Positions 8,441-17,141 of a DNA stretch of 42,282 bases are shown piece by piece. The notes under the pieces are model-generated. The model did no database searches. It was not told where the DNA came from and saw only the letters and a list, made by a program, of their open reading frames with translations. A program made the translations under genes and the position numbers. Origin of the DNA: Hominisplanchenecus murintestinalis (GTDB lineage Bacteria; Bacillota; Clostridia; Lachnospirales; Lachnospiraceae); the NCBI GenBank assembly GCA_004793585.1, contig SRZB01000030.1, positions 1 to 42,282 on the forward strand, in the 5' to 3' direction. Positions within the stretch are counted from its first letter, which is position 1, and each line of letters starts with the position of its first letter.

Positions 8441-9625
8441 TTGAATAAAAAGTTTTCTGAGGTTTTTAAGCCAGGGACATATCCACAAAGGACATATGTA
8501 TCAAGAGTGTCTCAAGGAACAAGATATACTTACGAGGAGCGTTTACGGCAAAGTCTCTCTATAGAAGGATATTTAACCTATATGGTGGGACCTTCCAAGA
8601 TTGGAAAAACGGTGTTGTGTGAAAATGTCATTGGGCAGGAACATATGATTTCCATGTCGGGAAATGATTTCTCGAAAGAGAGAGATTTTTGGTCAGGGAT
8701 TGCAAAAAAAGCTGGAATTTCTATGTCTGCAGAGATTAGTGAAGAAAATGCCGATATCTCAGGAAGTGCTCAGAGGTCTACCATTGTCACAAAAAATTAT
8801 TTTGCCGCAAAGGATAAAGTGCTGGCATATTTCCGGGAGGATGAGAAAGTGTTGGTGCTGGACGATTTTCATTATGCACCGGTGGAAATTCAATATGATA
8901 TTGCATGCCAGTTGAAAGAAGCAATTCGTTTAGGGTTCAAGGCGGTTGTAGTTTCCCTTCCCTACCGTTCAGATGATGCAATTCGCCTGAACCCTGATTT
9001 GACAGGGAGGATATCTATTATAGAAATAGAACCCTGGAAAGAAGTGGAGCTGGAAAGGATTGCTCACAAAGGTTTTAAAGAGCTGGGAATAGAGATATAT
9101 GCGGAATTGGCATCAAAAATGGCAAAAGAAAGTATTTATTCTCCGCAGTTGATGCAGTCAATCTGTTTGAATATTGGATTGCTGCCTGAAAGCGGAGTGG
9201 TTATTACGGATGAAATGATAGAGGAAAGCTGTAGATTTACGTGCATGAATCTTCCATATGCGGATGTAGTGCGTGTTTTAAAGGCAGGCCCTTCGACTCG
9301 AGGGCAGCAGAGGCTGCAATATATCCTTGAAGATGGAAGCAGCCGGGATATTTATGGCTTGATTTTAAAGATTCTGGCAGATAATCCTCCCTTGATAGAG
9401 TTGGATATTGATGAATTAATGGAGAGAGTCAAACATAATGTGACAGGAAGCGTAATAAAACCGCAAAAGATAAAAGATTCCCTGAAGAACTGGAAAAAAA
9501 TGCTGGAACCGTTAGGAGGTCTTTACCAGGTTGTAGACTGGAAAGACGACACGGTTTATGTGCTGGATAACATGTTTTTATTTTATATCAGATGGGGTAT
9601 CAGACAGGAGAAAACTTGGAAGTAA
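8441..9625 (+). CDS. AAA/STAND-like ATPase, first gene of a putative defence module
   Basis: A 394-residue P-loop ATPase. Walker A GPSKIGKT is at 50-57 and Walker B VLVLDD at 137-142. Asp175-180 lie in a PYRSDD segment, and an LTGR segment at 187-190 could supply a sensor/finger arginine. Residues about 205-290 look helical, like an AAA lid. Residues about 305-390 look like a winged-helix domain ending in VLDNMFLFYIRWG, reminiscent of C-termini in DUF234/STAND-like ATPases. The TTG start is preferred because AAGGGGTGG lies 5 bases upstream. It forms a bicistron with the nuclease gene 30 bases downstream. No transmembrane or signal sequence is seen. The likely role is an NTP-dependent sensor or regulator of the nuclease; this is inference and I do not recognise a named system. 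Confidence 0.75.
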   Translation: MNKKFSEVFKPGTYPQRTYVSRVSQGTRYTYEERLRQSLSIEGYLTYMVGPSKIGKTVLCENVIGQEHMISMSGNDFSKERDFWSGIAKKAGISMSAEISEENADISGSAQRSTIVTKNYFAAKDKVLAYFREDEKVLVLDDFHYAPVEIQYDIACQLKEAIRLGFKAVVVSLPYRSDDAIRLNPDLTGRISIIEIEPWKEVELERIAHKGFKELGIEIYAELASKMAKESIYSPQLMQSICLNIGLLPESGVVITDEMIEESCRFTCMNLPYADVVRVLKAGPSTRGQQRLQYILEDGSSRDIYGLILKILADNPPLIELDIDELMERVKHNVTGSVIKPQKIKDSLKNWKKMLEPLGGLYQVVDWKDDTVYVLDNMFLFYIRWGIRQEKTWK

Positions 9626-9655
9626 GTCCTCAAAGCATTTAGGGAGGTGCAGCAA

Positions 9656-10441
9656 GTGCGTCAGAAAGAGAAAAGTATGACATTGGAAGAACTTCTCCGA
9701 GAAGGACGGGAAATGGAAAGCATAAAAGATATACAACTTCAGAATATTTATGATTCATGGTGTAGTAAAGTCAGAGTGGCTTTAAGAGAGAGTATGGTTT
9801 CAGAGAGTGAGCAGAAAGAAATTGTAGTAAAGATGCACTATATGGAAAATGAATATTCCGGATATGATACCAGAGGTTCTATTCAAAAAGCATTGAAGGA
9901 TACTTTATGCTTCATGGAAGAAAGAATGCTGCTTTCCCAAAGACAGATTTCGAAAGAAACAAGTTTGTTTCTCATAGAAAAGATTTTAAATAATTTTTAC
10001 CTGTATTATCGCGCTATGTATAAAAGTCCTTTGCATAAAAAGAGTACATTGACGCATGAAATTCTGGACAAATTTCAGATAAAAAATGAATATGACTTGC
10101 AGAGAATGTTGTACTCTGTTTTATTGCCCATATTTCCTGAAGCAAGACAGGAGGTTGCGAGTGATAATGGATATGGTGGTATGCGGGCAGATATTTATTT
10201 TGACGAGTATGACCTTATTATTGAGACAAAATGTACAAGGGATAGTATGAGCGAGAAAAAATTGGTGGAAGAGTTAGGGGCAGACGGGTTTCATTACAAA
10301 GCGGATGTGATTTTCTTTTTCGTATATGATAGGAAGGATATGATAAGAAACCCGGAAGCATTTAAAAAGACTTTTGAAAGAGAAAGAGGTAAAGAAGGGA
10401 AAATAATAAAGATGTTTCTTTTGCAGCCATTAGAGCTTTAA
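9656..10441 (+). CDS. PD-(D/E)XK nuclease resembling DpnII/MboI-type restriction enzymes
   Basis: About 261 residues. Numbered from the GTG at 9647, the C-terminal domain (about 150-255) carries the core Asp182 in GGMRADIYF, then Glu193-Thr-Lys195 in LIIETKCTRD. A LVEELGADGFHYK helix and a VIFFFVYDRKDMIRNP strand follow. This order and the YGGMRADIYF/ETK spacing match the nuclease domain of DpnII/MboI-like proteins as I know them. Residues 1-145 are helical and unfamiliar. GTG 9656 is preferred because GGGAGGTG spaces 6 bases from it, whereas GTG 9647 overlaps that site. It probably cuts DNA, or RNA, when activated by its ATPase partner. A classical type II enzyme is unlikely because no DNA methyltransferase is adjacent. 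Confidence 0.75.
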   Translation: MRQKEKSMTLEELLREGREMESIKDIQLQNIYDSWCSKVRVALRESMVSESEQKEIVVKMHYMENEYSGYDTRGSIQKALKDTLCFMEERMLLSQRQISKETSLFLIEKILNNFYLYYRAMYKSPLHKKSTLTHEILDKFQIKNEYDLQRMLYSVLLPIFPEARQEVASDNGYGGMRADIYFDEYDLIIETKCTRDSMSEKKLVEELGADGFHYKADVIFFFVYDRKDMIRNPEAFKKTFERERGKEGKIIKMFLLQPLEL

Positions 10442-10483
10442 TATCTTGGAGATAAAGGTGATTGTGATAGCAGGGAGGTGCAC

Positions 10484-13150
10484 ATGAACAAGAATAAAAA
10501 TGCCATCGACATCGTGGTTCCGGTGTACAATGGCTATGAGGATATACAGCTATGCATGGACAGCGTCCGCAGGCATACGGATTTGGGAAAGCACAGGGTT
10601 CTCCTGATTAACGATTGCAGTCCGGACGAGCGCATCCGTCCCTGGCTGGACGCACAGGCGGGGGAACATGTGATAGTGCTGCATAACGAGAAGAACCAGG
10701 GGTTTTCTGCAAATGTAAATAAGGGAATGCTGTATTCCGACAGGGATGTGATTCTGCTGAATGCGGATACCATCGTTACGAAAGGCTGGGTGGAGAAGAT
10801 TCAGGCATGCGCCTACCTGTCCAGGCGGAACGCTACCGTAACGCCGCTCTCGAATAGTGCGACGCTCTGTTCCGTGCCTGTCTTCTGCCGGGACAACCCG
10901 GTGCCGGAAAATGTGACGGTTGACGAATATGCGGCGCTGATTGAGCGGTGCAGCCTGCGCCGTTATCCGAGGATTACGGTGGCGGTGGGCTTCTGTATGT
11001 ATATCAAGCGGCAGGTGATTGAGGAAGTGGGGCTGTTTGATGCGGAAACGTTCGGGCGGGGTTATGGGGAGGAAAATGATTTCTGCAACCGCTGTGAGCA
11101 GATGGGTTACCGCCATGTGATGTGTGACGATACGTTTATTTACCATAAAGGTACGGCTTCTTTTGATACGGCGGAAAAGCAGGCGCTGTGCGACGCCCAT
11201 AATGCCATTTTGGAGGAGCGTTACCCGGTGCAGATGAGGAAAAACCATCTTTATTGTATGGAGAATCCTGATCAGGAGATTCGCGACAATATTGAAATGT
11301 ACCGGAAGCTGTTTAATGGACATAAAAATATCCTTTATCTTCTGCATCTGGACTTTCAGACGGATGCATTTAATAATATCGGGGGGACGCAGCTCCATGT
11401 GAGGGATTTGATGACGGCGCTTCGGAAGGAGTACAATGTTTTTGTAGCTGCCAGGGATTTGGACTGCCTGCGGGTGACGGCATACACGGAAACAGAGGAG
11501 ATTTCTCTGAAATTCCATATCGGTGAGCCGGAGAAGTTCCCGGTTTTTTATGATGAGACGCTGGCGAAAGTGTTTGGGGAAGTGCTTCGGGCGTTTTCTA
11601 TTGATTTGGTGCATGTGCATCATACGCAGGACTTATCGTTAGATATTTATGAGACGGCGGCAGGGCTTGGCATTCCGGTAATTGCTACACTCCATGACTA
11701 TTACTATGCGTGTCCTACGGTGAAACTGCTGAATGGGGAAGGAAAATTTTGTCCGAACCAGGATGAGAAGAACTGTACGGGCTGCCTGCACCAGACCTGC
11801 GGTTTTGCGGCGCAGATTTCGTATATGGAAAAGTGGCAGAGGGAGAATGAAAGGGCGCTGAACCTGTGTGAGAGGATTATTTTTCCGTCAGAAAGTGCGA
11901 AAAGTGTGGTTACAGCGATTTTCCCGTCTTTGATGGGGAAGTCCCTTGTGATTTCCCACGGTTCGGATTTCATTAAAAATGAGAAAAGCACTCTGGTACT
12001 GCATGGAGAGATCGAGAAATCGAAGCGTGTGAAAACTCATCTCGACCAGGTGCCGGGTACGAAACGGGGCTTTAACTATGTAACGGGCTGGGCGTATTTT
12101 GACAGTGCAGACAATAAGGAAGTGAAGCTTTATCTGGAAGTAGCAGATGCGTCAGGGCGTGTGTTTACCGTGCCATTACAGAAAAAAGCAAGGCCGGACG
12201 TGGTAAACAGTACCGGGCAGCCGGGCGTACTCTGGTGCGGCATCCACACGGTATTTTCCATCCCGGATATGGCGGAAGGAAAGTGTAAGCTGCGGCTGGT
12301 TCTGGAGCATCGGGGGTGCTATTTTACAGACGGAAAGGTGTACGGCGGAAACTATCGGGCGGAGCAGGGTGAGCCTGGCAGAATGAACGTGGCGTTTATC
12401 GGCGGTATGGTTCCGGCAAAAGGCAGCCGCCTGGTGTATGAGCTTCTCCAGAAGGAGACCGCAGAGATTAACTGGTTTATCATGGGAGCTATTGGTGATG
12501 ACTGCCTAAATCGGCTTGAAGAAAGACCGTACACATATTTCAGCAATGTATATGAAAAAGATGATATCTTTGAGCTTTTGAAAAGCAGTAAAATTGACGT
12601 TATCTGTATTATGCCTACCTGGGCAGAAACCTTTTGCTATACTGTGTCTGAGGCGTGGCTGTGCGGCATTCCGGTGGTAGGTGCAGATATCGGCGCGGTG
12701 GGGGAGCGTATCCGGGAGACAGGAGCGGGATGGACGGTAGACGTAAATACGAAACCGGAAGAACTTCTTAAACTTCTGCATCACATCCGGAAGCACCCGG
12801 AGGAACTGGAGGAGAAGCGGAAGAACGTCAAAAAACTTCGAATAAAACATATCGGTGAAATGTGCCGGGAATATGAAGAATTTTACAGGGGAATTTTGGA
12901 GCGGCATCCTGTCGTTCATACAGATGAAGGAATAGATTTTGACTTTATTTTCCAGGGACTGGCGCTGGCGAATCCTCATGTAAGAGGGAAAGGCAATGTG
13001 GCCTCTCTGAATATGCTGAGGGAGGAAAATAAACGGCTTACGGCATCTATGGAGATGCTGAAAGGAACGACCTCCTACAAAATCGCACGGAAGATTTCAG
13101 ACGCGGATATTCCGTTTAAAGAGACTCTGAAAAAAATCATAAAAAGATAG
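10484..13150 (+). CDS. Two-domain GT2/GT4 glycosyltransferase with an inserted beta domain
   Basis: An 888-residue cytoplasmic enzyme. Numbered from ATG 10484, residues 7-265 are a GT2 (GT-A) domain with VVPVYNGYED, INDCSPDE, the metal-binding LNADT at 92-96 and YGEENDFCNR as the acceptor-side acid. Residues about 282-505 and 634-790 are the two halves of a GT4 (GT-B) domain (GGTQLHVRDL, HDYYYACPTVK, FPSESAK; then AFIGGMVPAKGS and the WAETFCYTVSEAWLCGIPVVG nucleotide-sugar site). About 125 residues (505-630) interrupt the GT4 halves with a beta-rich insert. The tail has a helix (LREENKRLTASMEMLKGTTSYKIARK) common in wall-glycan transferases. The ATG is chosen over GTG 10478 because GGAGG spaces correctly to it. 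It lies 42 bases after the nuclease gene with no promoter seen between. Confidence 0.88.
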   Translation: MNKNKNAIDIVVPVYNGYEDIQLCMDSVRRHTDLGKHRVLLINDCSPDERIRPWLDAQAGEHVIVLHNEKNQGFSANVNKGMLYSDRDVILLNADTIVTKGWVEKIQACAYLSRRNATVTPLSNSATLCSVPVFCRDNPVPENVTVDEYAALIERCSLRRYPRITVAVGFCMYIKRQVIEEVGLFDAETFGRGYGEENDFCNRCEQMGYRHVMCDDTFIYHKGTASFDTAEKQALCDAHNAILEERYPVQMRKNHLYCMENPDQEIRDNIEMYRKLFNGHKNILYLLHLDFQTDAFNNIGGTQLHVRDLMTALRKEYNVFVAARDLDCLRVTAYTETEEISLKFHIGEPEKFPVFYDETLAKVFGEVLRAFSIDLVHVHHTQDLSLDIYETAAGLGIPVIATLHDYYYACPTVKLLNGEGKFCPNQDEKNCTGCLHQTCGFAAQISYMEKWQRENERALNLCERIIFPSESAKSVVTAIFPSLMGKSLVISHGSDFIKNEKSTLVLHGEIEKSKRVKTHLDQVPGTKRGFNYVTGWAYFDSADNKEVKLYLEVADASGRVFTVPLQKKARPDVVNSTGQPGVLWCGIHTVFSIPDMAEGKCKLRLVLEHRGCYFTDGKVYGGNYRAEQGEPGRMNVAFIGGMVPAKGSRLVYELLQKETAEINWFIMGAIGDDCLNRLEERPYTYFSNVYEKDDIFELLKSSKIDVICIMPTWAETFCYTVSEAWLCGIPVVGADIGAVGERIRETGAGWTVDVNTKPEELLKLLHHIRKHPEELEEKRKNVKKLRIKHIGEMCREYEEFYRGILERHPVVHTDEGIDFDFIFQGLALANPHVRGKGNVASLNMLREENKRLTASMEMLKGTTSYKIARKISDADIPFKETLKKIIKR

Positions 13151-13167
13151 AAAAGCGTATCATAGGG

Positions 13168-13201
13168 CAGATAAGAGTGAAAGCTTTTATCTGTCTTTTT
13201 T
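13168..13201 (+). terminator. Rho-independent terminator after the GT2/GT4 gene
   Basis: CAGATAAGA pairs with TTTTATCTG (one G-U) around GTGAAAGC, followed by TCTTTTTT. It closes the first glycan block. Confidence 0.85.
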
Positions 13202-13295
13202 GCGGCTATTTTTGTGAAATAAGGAACCGTTAAGTTGTTTTCTAAGGAAAGGCTGATTAAGTGTGAGAAATTTAAGAAAAAATAAAGAATCCTCT

Positions 13296-13325
13296 AAGAC
13301 ACATTTAAAACATGATTTATATGAT
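13296..13325 (+). promoter_or_regulatory. Candidate promoter for the lipoprotein/ABC operon
   Basis: AAGACA and TATGAT are 18 bases apart. The -35 is imperfect but the -10 is good. Transcription would start near 13332, which supports the lipoprotein start at 13380 rather than the in-frame GTG at 13263 upstream of this promoter. Confidence 0.4.
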
Positions 13326-13379
13326 ATCAGCAAGGAATACATAACGATTCAGAGAGGCATAGAGGAAGGAGAGGTTGGG

Positions 13380-14972
13380 ATGAAAAGGAAGAAATTTTTG
13401 GCGGCAATGATTTCAGCAGCATTGTTGCTTTCGGCGTGTCAGAGTATACCCCGGGGAGGGGCGGAGGATATGTCAGAGATTGTCCGGGAATCCGGGAAGG
13501 GAAAAACAGCAGAACAGGACGGAGATACTCTGGTGTGGAGGATTGCGTGTGCCGGCGGCTTTTCGGAGGAGGAAGCAGGTGAAGTGTGCGCCGGGTGGCA
13601 AAATGAAGTGAACGCTGTGCTGCGGGATAAGGGCGCGGGCTACTCTGTAAGGATAGAAGCATTTGGAGGAGAGAGCGAGGGGGCTGAGGAAGCCGTGCAG
13701 ACGGCAGATGAGCTGGAAAATCTGAAAGAATCAGGAGCTCAGACGGATTTAATCAGTCTGACGCCGGCTATGCTGTACTATCCGGAATTGAAGGGATACC
13801 ACCTGGTTTATCCTGCATGTGCCGGGAAGGGATTGCTGATGCCTTTAGATGAGCTGCTAAAGGGAGAAAAAGGCGGGGAGCTGCGAGAGGTGATTCCTTC
13901 AAAGGATTTGGAGAGAGCAAAGATTGACGGGACAACGTATGGCGTATCTACCGTTCTTCCTGTCACCGGGGCGGCGCTGTATTCAAAGGAGCAGATGAAA
14001 AAATATGATGTCACGGCAGAGGAACTGAAAGGAAGCGTGTTTGATAAAGAGAGCCTGCTTATGAAAATCCGTGATTTATCAGGGGAGGCGCCTTATGGAA
14101 TCCATTCGGGGGATGTCAGGCAAGAGCTGGGTTTGTGGATTTTGGAACCGACAGAAAATGTAGCGCTTAACAGGGAAGGGACTTTTGTAAATGTTACAGA
14201 GACAGATGAATTTAAGGAATATCTGGAAAGGCTGGTGGATTGGAACAAGAAAGGTCTTGTGGAAGTGCTTGGGAAGCCGGAAAATAATAGGCAGAAAATG
14301 AAATTTGTACAAAATAGCGGGATGAATTATGCAAAAGAACCTTATGAGACGACTATGGATGTGTCTGTAGGATATCAGGAGGAGAAGGGGGCATCTGTAC
14401 TGGTAGTTCCTGATGAGACGAGGCCGCTTTTGCAGCCTTACTGGGGGGATTATAAACTATGTATTGCATCCTGGACAGAAAACAGGGAAAAAGCAGAGGA
14501 TTTTCTGGTGCGCCTGATGACGGATGCGGATATCGCAAACAGCATTCAGTATGGAAAAGAAGGGAAGGATTATACATTAGATGGAGATATCGTGCAGATG
14601 AAACCACAGGTAAATATCATGCAGTCTTACTTTGGATACGAGTACACGAATCAGATGATTACGCATTCTACGACAGTGATGGCAGCAGATAAGCTGAAAT
14701 ATACAGAAGCTTTCCATAAATCTTACGGGAAAGAAATACCTGATGGATTCCGCTTTGATCCGGCGCCGGTGCTGGAACAGATTGTGGCAACAAATTTGGT
14801 ATTTGATGGCATGGATGGGACAGAAACGGCAAGAAAGATTATTAATCTGGAAATAGATGATGTGGAACAGGTAATTGCTTCGATTACCGAAGAACTGAAG
14901 CAGGCAGGGATTGATGAAGTGACAGCGGAGGCGAACCGCCAGCTGGAGGCATGGAGAGCTGGAAACAGTTGA
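13380..14972 (+). CDS. Extracellular solute-binding lipoprotein
   Basis: A 530-residue lipoprotein. The start is ATG 13380, preceded by GGAGAGG. Residues 1-20 are a lipoprotein signal ending in LLLSAC, so Cys20 is the lipidated residue. The mature part has the pattern of sugar-type extracellular solute-binding proteins: TDLISLTPAMLYYPELKGY, a GLLMPLDELLK segment, KIDGTTYGVSTVLPVTGAALYSKEQMKKY (typical hinge/ligand region) and a late WTENREKAEDFLVRLMTD. It should sit on the outer face of the membrane. Unusually, the ABC genes that follow encode an ABC-2 type pump, not a MalF/G-type importer, so the binding protein may act as a sensor or as a chaperone of the pump rather than in uptake. Confidence 0.82.
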   Translation: MKRKKFLAAMISAALLLSACQSIPRGGAEDMSEIVRESGKGKTAEQDGDTLVWRIACAGGFSEEEAGEVCAGWQNEVNAVLRDKGAGYSVRIEAFGGESEGAEEAVQTADELENLKESGAQTDLISLTPAMLYYPELKGYHLVYPACAGKGLLMPLDELLKGEKGGELREVIPSKDLERAKIDGTTYGVSTVLPVTGAALYSKEQMKKYDVTAEELKGSVFDKESLLMKIRDLSGEAPYGIHSGDVRQELGLWILEPTENVALNREGTFVNVTETDEFKEYLERLVDWNKKGLVEVLGKPENNRQKMKFVQNSGMNYAKEPYETTMDVSVGYQEEKGASVLVVPDETRPLLQPYWGDYKLCIASWTENREKAEDFLVRLMTDADIANSIQYGKEGKDYTLDGDIVQMKPQVNIMQSYFGYEYTNQMITHSTTVMAADKLKYTEAFHKSYGKEIPDGFRFDPAPVLEQIVATNLVFDGMDGTETARKIINLEIDDVEQVIASITEELKQAGIDEVTAEANRQLEAWRAGNS

Positions 14973-15000
14973 TGTGATGGAATATATGGAGGGCAAAAGG

Positions 15001-16191
15001 ATGAAAAAAGGAATGGTTTTCGTGTATGGGATATTTATGCTCCTGCTTGCAGGATGTGCGCAGGATTCGGCAGTTGATGTGTCCGGAAAAACGGACGGGG
15101 AGTTCCGTGTTTATCAGACGCTTTGTATGGCTGTGGATACCGGAGATGGATTTTACTATTCAGATAATGAAGGATTTTTAAAATATTTTGATTATCAGGC
15201 GAAAAAAGAGTCGCTTGTATGCAATAAGCCAAATTGCAGGCATGATAGCTGGTCGGAGTCCATGCCACAGGAGGAACGGTGCGATGCATATGTATGGACG
15301 TCAAGAGGATTTGTGACGGGAGGAAAGCTGTATCTTCTGGAAGAAGGTTTTTGGGAGGATGGGGCAGGAACGAAGCTGCGGATTGTAGAATCTGATTTGG
15401 ACCGTACAGGACAAAGGGAGATTCAGACGCTGGACGGCGGTATGGTGACAGATTTTGCGGTAAAAGACAAAATTCTGTATGTGTCAGTTGGACAAAGTGA
15501 AATGATGGAAATGGAAGGGGGAGGCTGGCAAAACAGCGCCAAGTGCAGGAATAAGCTTTATCGGGTCGATTTGGCGGAGGGCTTAGCAGAAGTGTTAGTG
15601 GAGAAAGAGGGATTTAACAGTGATATTGGAATTATGGGGGCAGAGGGAGATATGCTGTACCTGGATTTCAACTATTTTGAGAAGGAATTTGACGGAACGA
15701 ATTTTGAAGAAGCAAAACTTCATCAGGAGTACTATGCGTATTCCCTGGAAACAAAGAGCATGGCAAAGATTTTACAGGGAAAGTCCCTGTTACCCGGTAC
15801 AGGGACAGCCATAACGGACGGAAAATTCTATGGGTGTATGGCGTCCGGGGGGAAAACTGCCGAAGAACAAAACGCATCTGATTTGAAAAAGATTGACCTG
15901 GATACAGGAGAGGAAGAGCTTATTGCCCATGCAAAAAATCTTCATATGATGGAAAGCTGCGCACTTTATGAAAAGACAGGGGAAATGGGCGGCTTTGTGT
16001 ATGATTTTGGGCAGGGAAAGGAAATCGCTGCTTCTGCAATGAAGCTGGATAACCTGTATCCTTACTGCCAGGCGGGAGACTATCTGTATGCAGCCCTGTA
16101 TGATGAAAAGAGCCAAAAATACGTCACAGGATTTCTTGCCCTTGAGAGTCTGGCAGAGGGAGAAGGCGGATTTATTTCAGTGGGAAATTAA
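15001..16191 (+). CDS. Lipoprotein with beta-propeller-like repeats and a Cys/His motif
   Basis: A 396-residue lipoprotein with the lipobox LLLAGC (Cys19). ATG 15001 has GGAGGG 7 bases upstream. The body contains repeated short beta modules (GFYYSDNEGFLKYFDY, GGKLYLLEEG, KDKILYVSVG, EGDMLYLDFNYF, GDYLYAALYDE), typical of a propeller built of WD/DUF5050-like blades; this is inferred from pattern only. A compact motif near the N-terminus has Cys74, Cys79, His81 and Cys94 (CNKPNCRHD, then ERCDAY), a plausible metal site or disulfide pair. It sits 28 bases after the solute-binding lipoprotein, so the two are probably co-translated and act together on the cell surface. Confidence 0.75.
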   Translation: MKKGMVFVYGIFMLLLAGCAQDSAVDVSGKTDGEFRVYQTLCMAVDTGDGFYYSDNEGFLKYFDYQAKKESLVCNKPNCRHDSWSESMPQEERCDAYVWTSRGFVTGGKLYLLEEGFWEDGAGTKLRIVESDLDRTGQREIQTLDGGMVTDFAVKDKILYVSVGQSEMMEMEGGGWQNSAKCRNKLYRVDLAEGLAEVLVEKEGFNSDIGIMGAEGDMLYLDFNYFEKEFDGTNFEEAKLHQEYYAYSLETKSMAKILQGKSLLPGTGTAITDGKFYGCMASGGKTAEEQNASDLKKIDLDTGEEELIAHAKNLHMMESCALYEKTGEMGGFVYDFGQGKEIAASAMKLDNLYPYCQAGDYLYAALYDEKSQKYVTGFLALESLAEGEGGFISVGN

Positions 16192-16259
16192 CGCTGGAAA
16201 GATATGTGTACAGATGCATATGTGCAGTTTGCGGGAAGAAAAACTAGGGAGGTGGTCAT

Positions 16260-17141
16260 ATGATTTTGGAAATTCAGAATCTGACAAAGAGCTATGGAAA
16301 GCATATGGCTTTAAATCAGGTGAGCCTGAGCCTAACACCAGGGGTGTATGCGCTTCTGGGACCAAATGGGGCCGGGAAAAGTACCTTGATGAACCTGATT
16401 GCCGGGAATATCCGGCAGGACTACGGAAAAATCTGTTACGATGGGAAAACGACGGAAGCGCTGGGGAGGGAATTCCGCAGGATCCTTGGGTTTATGCCTC
16501 AGCAGCAGGGGCTTTATGAAAATTTTACAGCATATCGATTTCTATCTTACATGGCGTCTTTAAAAGGCATGAGCCGGGCAAAAGCAGCAAAAGAAATCGA
16601 GTGGGCGCTGGAGATGGTGCATTTGGCAGACAATCGGAATCAGAGATTAGGGGCATTTTCCGGGGGGATGAAGCAGCGCGTTCTGATGGCGCAGGCAATC
16701 ATGAATGACCCTGAAATTTTGATTCTTGACGAGCCGACGGCGGGGCTTGACCCGAAAGAGCGTATCCGCATCCGAAATATTATCTCGGAAATTGCAATGG
16801 ATAAGATTGTAATTTTTGCGACTCATGTGGTTTCTGACATAGAACAAATCGCAAAGGAAGCGGTTATGCTAAAAGCGGGGAAAATCGCGGCGGTGAATAC
16901 ACCGGAAGCGCTGTGCGATATGTTGGAGGGAAAAGTGTTTGAAGCAGAGATGAGCCAGGGGGAGCTGGAACGCCTGGAGAATCAGCTCCTGATACGGAAT
17001 CTTGTGAAGCGGGATGGAAGGCTTATTGTAAGGTTTTTGTCGGAGACGCCTTTGGTGGGAGTCTATAGCAGCGCTGTCCGGGCAGATTTAGAGGATGTGT
17101 ATCTTTACTATTTTGCAAATGGAAAGGGGGCGATGGCATGA
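16260..17141 (+). CDS. ABC transporter ATPase of ABC-2 (drug/peptide exporter) type
   Basis: A 293-residue ATPase: Walker A GPNGAGKS at 34-41, Q-loop FMPQQQGLYENFTAYRF, signature FSGGMKQR at 133-140, Walker B ILILDEP at 153-159 followed by TAGLDPKER, and switch His in FATHVVSD. The C-terminal 70 residues lack an extra known domain. Sequence type is that of BcrA/DrrA/NatA-like exporters. GGGAGGTGG lies 5 bases before the ATG. Its stop overlaps the start of the permease gene (ATGA), so the pair is translationally coupled. The substrate is unknown; a peptide, a lipid or signalling to the two upstream lipoproteins are all possible. Confidence 0.92.
   Translation: MILEIQNLTKSYGKHMALNQVSLSLTPGVYALLGPNGAGKSTLMNLIAGNIRQDYGKICYDGKTTEALGREFRRILGFMPQQQGLYENFTAYRFLSYMASLKGMSRAKAAKEIEWALEMVHLADNRNQRLGAFSGGMKQRVLMAQAIMNDPEILILDEPTAGLDPKERIRIRNIISEIAMDKIVIFATHVVSDIEQIAKEAVMLKAGKIAAVNTPEALCDMLEGKVFEAEMSQGELERLENQLLIRNLVKRDGRLIVRFLSETPLVGVYSSAVRADLEDVYLYYFANGKGAMA

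Noticed and set aside
6287-10441. Classical type II restriction-modification system using the upstream methyltransferase
   Set aside because: The methyltransferase lacks DPPY/NPPF-type DNA methyltransferase motifs, ends at a terminator before the module, and belongs by position to the exporter operon.
10550-11623. 357-residue minus-strand frame
   Set aside because: It is antisense to the GT2/GT4 transferase, is rich in His and Arg as expected for a shadow frame, and has no recognisable family.
16088-16519. 143-residue frame across the lipoprotein end and the ABC ATPase start
   Set aside because: It overlaps the well supported ATPase start with its own ribosome binding site and has no known domain.
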